A stretch of 64,000 bases of DNA from JAGLON01 sp041394985 (GTDB taxonomy: Bacteria > Zixibacteria > MSB-5A5 > GN15 > JAAZOE01). Where the stretch lies: the NCBI GenBank assembly GCA_041394985.1, contig JAWLBI010000001.1, positions 2,728,001-2,792,000 on the forward strand, in the 5' to 3' direction. The position numbers and the translations under genes were made by a program. Each line of letters starts with the position of its first letter. The stretch's first letter is position 1. Shown in pieces: positions 58,621 through 64,000 of the stretch. The notes under the pieces are model-generated. The model was not told the DNA's origin and did no database searches. It saw only the letters and a program-made list of their open reading frames with translations.

Positions 58621-60021
58621 CTACCTGCCGACTACTCCCATTCCCTGGATTAGTGTCCCGAGCGCTTCATCCATTACCGTTATGACCCTTGCCGCTGCGT
58701 TATACGCATGCTGCATTTTCGTCAGATTCGCCATTTCCTCATCGAGCGATACTCCTTGTACCGACTCGCGGGAAATTTCAATCTGCTGTATCAGTGTTTC
58801 GTAATTTGCCTTGAATGTGATCGCCTCGTTCGTCTGCACGCCTATCTTCCCGACCAGCGTATTGTAATAATCGCTGACCGTACTTCCGCCATTATCGAGG
58901 ATGAGTGAATTGCGCAGATCGTGAATTGCGAGGGCGTTCGAGGAATCACCGATTTCTCCGCTCAAGGATGCCGCAATCATCGAGGGATCATTGACGATTT
59001 GCGTATTGAGCGATATCGAACCGGCCGTTCGATTGATAGGATCGAAGAAATCGATTCCGGTATTGCCGTTCAAATCCGTTCCGGCCCGGTGGACGGCATT
59101 GACCTGCTCGACCAGAGCCTCGGCCATATCATCAAGCTTCGTCATATATCCCGAGACTGTCGAGTCCCGCATATCCAATAGCCCCTTAAGCTCGCCGCCG
59201 GTGATTTTTACGGTAGTTTTTGTATCTCGCCAGACGATTTTATGTGTGACGGTATTATTATTTGATTTGACTGCCTGCGTGCCCAGTTCGAAGGTATCAT
59301 CGTTTTCCACAATGGCCAGACCGCTGATATACACGGTCGTCGTCCCGTTGGCCCGCTCCTGCGTCTTCACATCGACCAGATTGGACAGCTCGTCGATGAG
59401 TAAATCACGCTGGTCGCGAAGATCATTGGCATTCTTGCCGCCCAGCTCTTCACTGGCGACAAGTCTATTCAGATTGGCAATCTGCTTGGCATATTCGTTG
59501 ATTTCATTGACGCGCAGGACGACATCCTGATCGGTCGTCGTCAATAGCTCGCGTAACTGCGTATCCAGCGAATGAAATGAATTTATCATCGTCGTCGCGT
59601 CGGATATAATCTGATTGCGAGGCGTCGATGAATCGGCATCGCCGGAAGCGAGAGTCGTCCAGCTATCCCAGAAGCTGTCCATGGCGTCACCGAGGCTGTT
59701 GTCGCTCGGCTCCGAGAAGAACTGCTCGATCTGGGATAAAGTCTTTTCCTTATAGGTCCACTCACCCAGAGATTTATTTTCGCGGCGGTATTGCGAGGTT
59801 AAAAACAGATCGCGCACATGTTCTATGGATTGAGCCGTCACGCCGTTGCCGACGTTATAATTGGCCATCTCGATCGGCATCGCCGTAACGACGCGTACGC
59901 GCTGACGAGTATACCCCTCGGTACCGACATTGGCCATGTTGTGGCCGATGGTCGACATCGATAACTGATGCGTTAACAGGGCTCGTTTTCCGACTTCCAG
60001 TCCTTGAAACAGTCCTGACAT
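58621..60021 (-). CDS. flgK: Flagellar hook-associated protein 1 (FlgK)
   Basis: A 466-residue junction protein. N-terminal helix region LFQGLEVGKRALLTHQLSMSTIGHNMANVGTEGYTRQRV and the C-terminal coil ending NLTKMQHAYNAAARVITVMDEALGTLI are diagnostic. The central part contains LVDVKTQERANGTTTVYISG. Links hook to FlgL. ATG 60021 lies one base after the flgN stop, with AGGAG upstream. Confidence 0.95.
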   Translation of the reverse strand: MSGLFQGLEVGKRALLTHQLSMSTIGHNMANVGTEGYTRQRVRVVTAMPIEMANYNVGNGVTAQSIEHVRDLFLTSQYRRENKSLGEWTYKEKTLSQIEQFFSEPSDNSLGDAMDSFWDSWTTLASGDADSSTPRNQIISDATTMINSFHSLDTQLRELLTTTDQDVVLRVNEINEYAKQIANLNRLVASEELGGKNANDLRDQRDLLIDELSNLVDVKTQERANGTTTVYISGLAIVENDDTFELGTQAVKSNNNTVTHKIVWRDTKTTVKITGGELKGLLDMRDSTVSGYMTKLDDMAEALVEQVNAVHRAGTDLNGNTGIDFFDPINRTAGSISLNTQIVNDPSMIAASLSGEIGDSSNALAIHDLRNSLILDNGGSTVSDYYNTLVGKIGVQTNEAITFKANYETLIQQIEISRESVQGVSLDEEMANLTKMQHAYNAAARVITVMDEALGTLIQGMGVVGR

Positions 60022-60022
60022 C

Positions 60023-60547
60023 TTATACTCTCCTGTCCACTCCTACCGGAGCGTATTCCCTGGATACGGCCCCTTTCCCGTGATAATTACTTTTTTGCGA
60101 GGGAATGCGGCCTATCATTTCCATTGTGTTGCGAATCTGTTCCATCGACTGTTGAATCAGGAGACCGTTTCTCATACGAGTCTCTTCGATGCGGCTGTAC
60201 AGATTCAGCACCGTCTCGCGCAGCGACTTGAGCTGCAACGATCGGTTTTCATCGGCCATATCGCAGATGCGGGAGACTGTCAGGTCATCCTGCGTACCGC
60301 CATGCTGTCGAATCTCCTCGACAATGTCGGCACGAGCCGTTTCCAGCTTCTGCGATTGCAGCACGATTTTCTGCAATTCGGATGTCACCGTTTGTATATC
60401 ATCGACATGATTGTGAATCAGCGCATACTGCTGACGTTCCAGCATTGCCAGGAACTGCTCGAACAATACCGCCTCTTCACCAATGACTGTGATGAGCCTA
60501 TCCAATAGTTTTTCAACGGTTCCATCCACACTCTTATTTTCGGTCAT
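60023..60547 (-). CDS. flgN: FlgN family chaperone for FlgK/FlgL
   Basis: A 174-residue helical protein with the FlgN domain (~10-150: LLDRLITVIGEEAVLFEQFLAMLERQQYALIHNHVDDI). FlgN keeps FlgK and FlgL export-ready; flgK follows with one base between, flgL is 2 kb downstream. C-terminal ~25 residues are basic and disordered. Confidence 0.9.
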   Translation of the reverse strand: MTENKSVDGTVEKLLDRLITVIGEEAVLFEQFLAMLERQQYALIHNHVDDIQTVTSELQKIVLQSQKLETARADIVEEIRQHGGTQDDLTVSRICDMADENRSLQLKSLRETVLNLYSRIEETRMRNGLLIQQSMEQIRNTMEMIGRIPSQKSNYHGKGAVSREYAPVGVDRRV

Positions 60548-60582
60548 CTCTATAATTCACTTTAGGACAAAGTGTTAATGAT

Positions 60583-61467
60583 TCAGAACTTTTTTGCCCC
60601 GGACATTTTCCCCACGATTTTGTCAACATATTGCCGTGTTTCAGGATAAGGTGGAACACCGTTGTATTTTGAAACAGTTCCCGGTCCGGCGTTGTAAGCC
60701 GCCAGGGCTTTTTTCACGTCCCCGTCAAATGTATCGAGCATTTTGCGGAGATACTTCGTTCCACCCATTATGTTTTGGTGCACGTCCAGACTGTCACTAA
60801 CCCCCATCTCAGAAGCCGTCGAATCCATAAGCTGCATTAACCCCTTGGCGCCCTTATTGGAAATCGCCTCGGGATTGCCGCCGGATTCGGCGACGATTAC
60901 CGAATAAATCAATTGCGGGCTGATGTCATATTCCTCAGCCGCCTTGTCTATTATTTTTCCGTATTTTCCCAGTATTTCATCGGAATGAACGGCCGGTTTA
61001 ACTGTCGCCGCCGGCAACGGTAATGTTTTTTTCTCTGTAGTTGTGGCTGTCATTGATTCTTTGTGCTGCCCCCGATCAACCGGCAGACGCGGCAGAGATT
61101 TGATATTCGTATCGACATCCGCTGTCTGACCGGTCTCGGTCGCATAGGTCGCCTCGAGCTGCGGCTCCATAGACTTATAGAGAATATCCGCCAGGCTGCC
61201 GCTTGATGTGCCGGACAGCTTGCGGGCCATCTCTTCGTCCATAATACCGGTGTAGATTTCTTTACCGGGGCCGCCCTCAAGAAGCCCCGATTCCGGCACC
61301 GTCTTGCGCATGGCCTTGAGCATATACAGCAGGAAGAAAGATTCGAATTCCTCAGTCACCTTTTTTAACTTGAGCTTTTTAACCTCGAGGGGTTCATCCC
61401 CCGAAATTTTGCCGATATCCTTTTTCTCAATCGGCTGCCCCGTTTGTGTGACGGCGGAGATATCCAT
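60583..61467 (-). CDS. FlgJ-type rod-binding protein fused to lytic transglycosylase
   Basis: A 294-residue protein. Residues ~30-95 are the rod-binding domain of FlgJ (EEFESFFLLYMLKAMRKTVPESGLLEGGPGKEIYTGIMDEE). A Pro/Thr linker leads to a C-terminal SLT lytic transglycosylase (~180-290) with the catalytic Glu in VIVAESGGNPEAIS, GLMQLM, and AAYNAGPG. It should cut peptidoglycan for the rod. Enterobacterial FlgJ carries a GH73 hydrolase instead. Its ATG overlaps the flgI stop by one base (TAATG). Confidence 0.9.
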   Translation of the reverse strand: MDISAVTQTGQPIEKKDIGKISGDEPLEVKKLKLKKVTEEFESFFLLYMLKAMRKTVPESGLLEGGPGKEIYTGIMDEEMARKLSGTSSGSLADILYKSMEPQLEATYATETGQTADVDTNIKSLPRLPVDRGQHKESMTATTTEKKTLPLPAATVKPAVHSDEILGKYGKIIDKAAEEYDISPQLIYSVIVAESGGNPEAISNKGAKGLMQLMDSTASEMGVSDSLDVHQNIMGGTKYLRKMLDTFDGDVKKALAAYNAGPGTVSKYNGVPPYPETRQYVDKIVGKMSGAKKF

Positions 61468-62576
61468 TACATGAGAACCAGTTCTGCGCGCAGCGCGCCG
61501 GTTTCCTTGAGCGCCTGGAATATCGCAATAATGTCCCGAGGCGTCGCCCCGATCGTATTCAAGGCGTTGGCCACCTGCGAAATGGTGACGATTTCAGGCA
61601 ATTGAATGACGCGAGCCAATTCCTCTGTCACCGACAATCGCGATTCGGCCGTGACGACCGTTTCACCATTGGAGAATGCATCCGGCTGCGATATCACAGG
61701 CGTCGTCCGAATATTTATCGTAATATTGCCGTGCGCGAGCGCCACCGGCGAGATGGAAACATTCTGCCCGGCAACAATCGTTCCGGTCTTTTCGTTGATG
61801 ACTATCTTCGCGACATTGTCGGGAGAGACTCGCAAACGCCCGATGTCGGAAATAAATTTCACGCGATCATTCGGATGAGCCAATGAATCCGGCACCCGCA
61901 CACGTACAGTGCCTTCATCGACTGCGAACGCGCACAGGCCGTATTCCTTATTAATGCGGCTGACGATGCGCGATGACGTCGTATAATCCGGATTAGCCAG
62001 GCCCAGATACAAATCCTTCGCCGTTCCCGATTCAGGCGGTTGCGCCTGTACCAGTCCACCGTTCGGCACACGGCCGACCAGCGTGTAGTTATTGACGATC
62101 TTGTTTCCGTCTTCGAGTTGCACGTTGAAGCCACCGATCGAGACTGCCCCTTGCGCCACCGCGTAAACGGTACCATCGATGGATGATAACGGCGTCAGAA
62201 GCAGGGTTCCCCCCTGCAGCGATGACGCATCACCGACCGACGAAACGGTTATATCGATTCGTGAGCCGGGCTTATTCGCTGACGAGATCTTCGCCGTCGC
62301 CATCACAGCGGCGACATTTTTAACCTTCACCTGGGCGGGATCGACGGTCATACCCATGCGCTCCATCATATTGACGAGCGCCTGTATCGTAAATTGCGTG
62401 CCCTTGCCGTCTCCGCTGCCATCGAGACCGATGACCAGGCCGTAGCCGATGAGGTCGATTTCGGAATCATTCTGATAGCGCGTAATGTCTTTGATGCGCA
62501 CCGAGCTGGCCGATACGATACCGCTGACAAAACAGATGAGAACGATCAGGGCTAATAGTTTGCGCCAAATCTGCAT
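61467..62576 (-). CDS. flgI: Flagellar P-ring protein FlgI
   Basis: A 369-residue periplasmic protein. Signal peptide (LLALIVLICFVSGIVSAS) then SVRIKDITRYQNDSEIDLIGYGLVIGLDGSGDGK, TIQALVNMMERMG, and a C-terminal AQVANALNTIGATPRDIIAIFQALK, all FlgI hallmarks. Forms the rod-surrounding ring in the peptidoglycan layer. Start is ATG 62576 with AGGAG; a GTG at 62582 is in frame but too close. Eight bases after flgH. Confidence 0.95.
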   Translation of the reverse strand: MQIWRKLLALIVLICFVSGIVSASSVRIKDITRYQNDSEIDLIGYGLVIGLDGSGDGKGTQFTIQALVNMMERMGMTVDPAQVKVKNVAAVMATAKISSANKPGSRIDITVSSVGDASSLQGGTLLLTPLSSIDGTVYAVAQGAVSIGGFNVQLEDGNKIVNNYTLVGRVPNGGLVQAQPPESGTAKDLYLGLANPDYTTSSRIVSRINKEYGLCAFAVDEGTVRVRVPDSLAHPNDRVKFISDIGRLRVSPDNVAKIVINEKTGTIVAGQNVSISPVALAHGNITINIRTTPVISQPDAFSNGETVVTAESRLSVTEELARVIQLPEIVTISQVANALNTIGATPRDIIAIFQALKETGALRAELVLM

Positions 62577-62584
62577 ATCCACTC

Positions 62585-63172
62585 CTAAAACAGCCAGTTC
62601 AGGAACCGCATAATCGGTCCGGGACGGCTGGAATCGGTAATCGCTCCCTTGCCCTGATATGCAATCTGGGCATCGGCGATGAGATACGATTCGATACTGT
62701 TATCCGGATTGATATCGCGCTGGCGAACGACGCCGCTCAGCGTGAGCGTTTCGCGGTCATTTGATATGCCGACCGTGCGATGCCCCTCGATAACCAGATC
62801 ACCATTTTCGCGAACGGCAACCACTGTCACCGACATCTTTGCTTTTAGATTTCGGTTGCGGAGGTTTTCGCCCTTGCCGTCGAAGCTGTTTTTGTTTTCA
62901 CCCTTGGCCCCGAATAACGGGATAAAATCGAGGATACCGGTTCCGGGACCACCCGATGTTTCGAATGATCCGCTTTTCTCGGTCTTACTCTCCGATTTAT
63001 TCGTTGCCTGAGTATTCTCATAGATATTGACGGTAAGAATATCGCCGATCTTGTGCGCCTTGATATCGGAGAAGAGCGACATTCCCTGACCGAAGTCGCC
63101 GCCGCGGATGGAAATCGTAAACGGCAACAGCAATAAGATGGCCGTCAGAATTAAAATGCGTTTAATGTTCAT
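62585..63172 (-). CDS. flgH: Flagellar L-ring protein FlgH without lipobox
   Basis: A 195-residue protein matching FlgH: SLFSDIKAHKIGDILTVNIYENTQA, a central AKMSVTVVAVRENGDLVIEGHR, and SGVVRQRDINPDNSI near the end. The signal peptide (LTAILLLLPFTISIRGG) is not followed by Cys; the whole protein has no Cys, whereas enterobacterial FlgH is a lipoprotein. It still should build the outer-membrane ring with FlgI. Between flgA and flgI. Confidence 0.93.
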   Translation of the reverse strand: MNIKRILILTAILLLLPFTISIRGGDFGQGMSLFSDIKAHKIGDILTVNIYENTQATNKSESKTEKSGSFETSGGPGTGILDFIPLFGAKGENKNSFDGKGENLRNRNLKAKMSVTVVAVRENGDLVIEGHRTVGISNDRETLTLSGVVRQRDINPDNSIESYLIADAQIAYQGKGAITDSSRPGPIMRFLNWLF

Positions 63173-63184
63173 CCTCTCCCCCTG

Positions 63185-63889
63185 TTATATGGCTACTTCC
63201 ACCACACCTGGAGCGGTGACGGTTCCGTAGACGATTTTATTGGAGTCGATATTTTTCACTTTGATATTGTCGCCGATATATCCCTGCTGGAGGGCAATAC
63301 CGCGCACCTGTATTTCCAAATATCCGGCATTGCCGATAATCGTTATCTGGCGGCCGTTCTCGACATCAGGAATCTTCTCGATACGATTGGCCCCGAATGC
63401 CCGGTCGGGCATCAAATTCTGAGCTGCACGACAGCCCGCCAATACTTCCGTATCGGACACGAGGGTTTCCGTGATCGACGTCACATCGATTTTCTTCACG
63501 GCAAACATATCTGGCGTCAATGATTCATGCCGTCGTATTTGATGCACCGGCACGAGGACATTATCATACCGCCGCACCATCAGCGAGACGGAACCCTTGT
63601 CGATCATTTCGCCGTCTTTTAATATTTCTACTCTGAGAGGGAATCGCCCGCGCGGAGCATTCGACACTAACGGATAGTATTGAAATTCACAATCGGTAAA
63701 ATCGGTTGCCCGGATATCCGTGCGAGCGATGCTGATCTCCGTCAGTTCGGGATCGAGTTCATACGTCGTCAGGATTTCATCGGTCAGATACGATAAAAGC
63801 TGATTTTCTTCCGGAATCGCATCACCGGCTACCAGTATCGCTGACAACAACAATCCGATTGTACACGTTATCAGTGAGACTTTTCTCAT
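63185..63889 (-). CDS. flgA: Flagellar P-ring assembly chaperone FlgA
   Basis: A 234-residue periplasmic protein with signal peptide (SLITCTIGLLLSAILVAGDA). The C-terminal SAF/ChapFlgA domain is clear: VPVHQIRRHESLTPDMFAVKKIDV, then AAQNLMPDRAFGANRIEKIP, LEIQVRGIALQQGYIGDNIKVKN and IVYGTVTAPGVVEV. FlgA guides FlgI assembly. It begins two bases after the flgG stop and precedes flgH. Confidence 0.93.
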   Translation of the reverse strand: MRKVSLITCTIGLLLSAILVAGDAIPEENQLLSYLTDEILTTYELDPELTEISIARTDIRATDFTDCEFQYYPLVSNAPRGRFPLRVEILKDGEMIDKGSVSLMVRRYDNVLVPVHQIRRHESLTPDMFAVKKIDVTSITETLVSDTEVLAGCRAAQNLMPDRAFGANRIEKIPDVENGRQITIIGNAGYLEIQVRGIALQQGYIGDNIKVKNIDSNKIVYGTVTAPGVVEVAI

Positions 63890-63891
63890 AA

Positions 63892-64000
63892 TTACCTCTT
63901 CAGGCTGTTAACGACCTGCGTCATATCATCCGATGTCTGGATGACTTTTGAGTTTATTTCATAGGCTCGCTGAGCCATGATCATATTTACCATTTCGTCC
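63892..64000 (-). CDS. flgG: Flagellar distal rod protein FlgG, 3' end only
   Basis: The last ~36 codons are visible: DEMVNMIMAQRAYEINSKVI then QTSDDMTQVVNSLKR and stop TAA (63894-63892). This is the conserved FlgG C-terminal helix. The rest lies beyond the window's right edge. Confidence 0.9.
   Translation of the reverse strand, partial: DEMVNMIMAQRAYEINSKVIQTSDDMTQVVNSLKR

Noticed and set aside
1..64000. CRISPR arrays, insertion sequences, rRNA genes, prophage
   Set aside because: No regularly spaced repeats, transposase or integrase motifs, or rRNA-like sequence were seen.

Overview
The window looks like a chromosomal segment of a flagellated, diderm bacterium of the FCB superphylum, most likely an uncultured lineage such as Zixibacteria; that placement is inference. 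Three observations support it: two very large exported proteins end in type IX secretion (T9SS) style C-terminal domains (YPNPYR, YPNPFNP) and one is coupled to a PorV-like outer-membrane protein; P-ring and L-ring flagellar genes imply an outer membrane; base composition is near half G+C apart from one A+T-rich insert. Nearly all genes from 3.8 kb onward lie on the minus strand.

Layout. 1-3.8 kb (+): 3' part of a T9SS-type surface protein, then an M29 aminopeptidase. 3.8-8.7 kb (-): M20 dipeptidase, atypical SDR and EamA transporter, then an ABC-2 exporter pair. 8.8-14.6 kb (-): six-gene exopolysaccharide operon (Wza-like export protein, TPR protein, tyrosine kinase, XrtA-type deacetylase, DprE1-like oxidase and DprE2-like reductase). 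14.7-18.6 kb: diguanylate cyclase and a membrane SpoIIE-type phosphatase carrying its own RsbW-like ATPase domain. 18.8-24.9 kb: giant T9SS cargo coupled to a PorV-TPR fusion. 25.3-36.3 kb: translation and cell-division operon tRNA-Val, thrS, infC, rpmI, rplT, pheS, pheT, zapB-like, zapA, rny, ymdB-like, folD. 36.5-37.8 kb: A+T-rich AlbA_2 gene. 37.9-45.0 kb: sugar-modification cassette (DegT aminotransferase, epimerase, WbpG-like amidotransferase with HisH/HisF2 partners, acetyltransferase, TPR glycosyltransferase). 45.3-64 kb: late flagellar genes (HDOD, flgM-like, flgN/fliT-like, fliS, fliD, flaG, fliC, glycosyltransferase, fliW, flgL, small ORF, csrA, flgK, flgN, flgJ-SLT, flgI, flgH, flgA, 3' end of flgG).

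How the genes work together. Flagellar rod, rings, hook-filament junction, cap and filament genes sit with their export chaperones, the FlgM-like anti-sigma factor and the CsrA/FliW pair. The flagellin gene has a clear sigma-28 promoter and a long leader rich in GGA triplets, which fits CsrA repression relieved by FliW. The sugar cassette and two TPR-glycosyltransferases flank the flagellin region, so flagellin glycosylation is a reasonable guess, although O-antigen or exopolysaccharide decoration is possible.

The most unusual points are: infC appears to start with ATA, overlapping the thrS stop; a terminator-like hairpin abuts the thrS ribosome-binding site after tRNA-Val; a PorV-TPR fusion overlaps its probable T9SS cargo; the HisF-like protein lacks catalytic Asp11; an SDR lacks YxxxK; and two unannotated-looking small ORFs lie in the flagellar region. 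No CRISPR array, insertion sequence, rRNA or prophage was seen.
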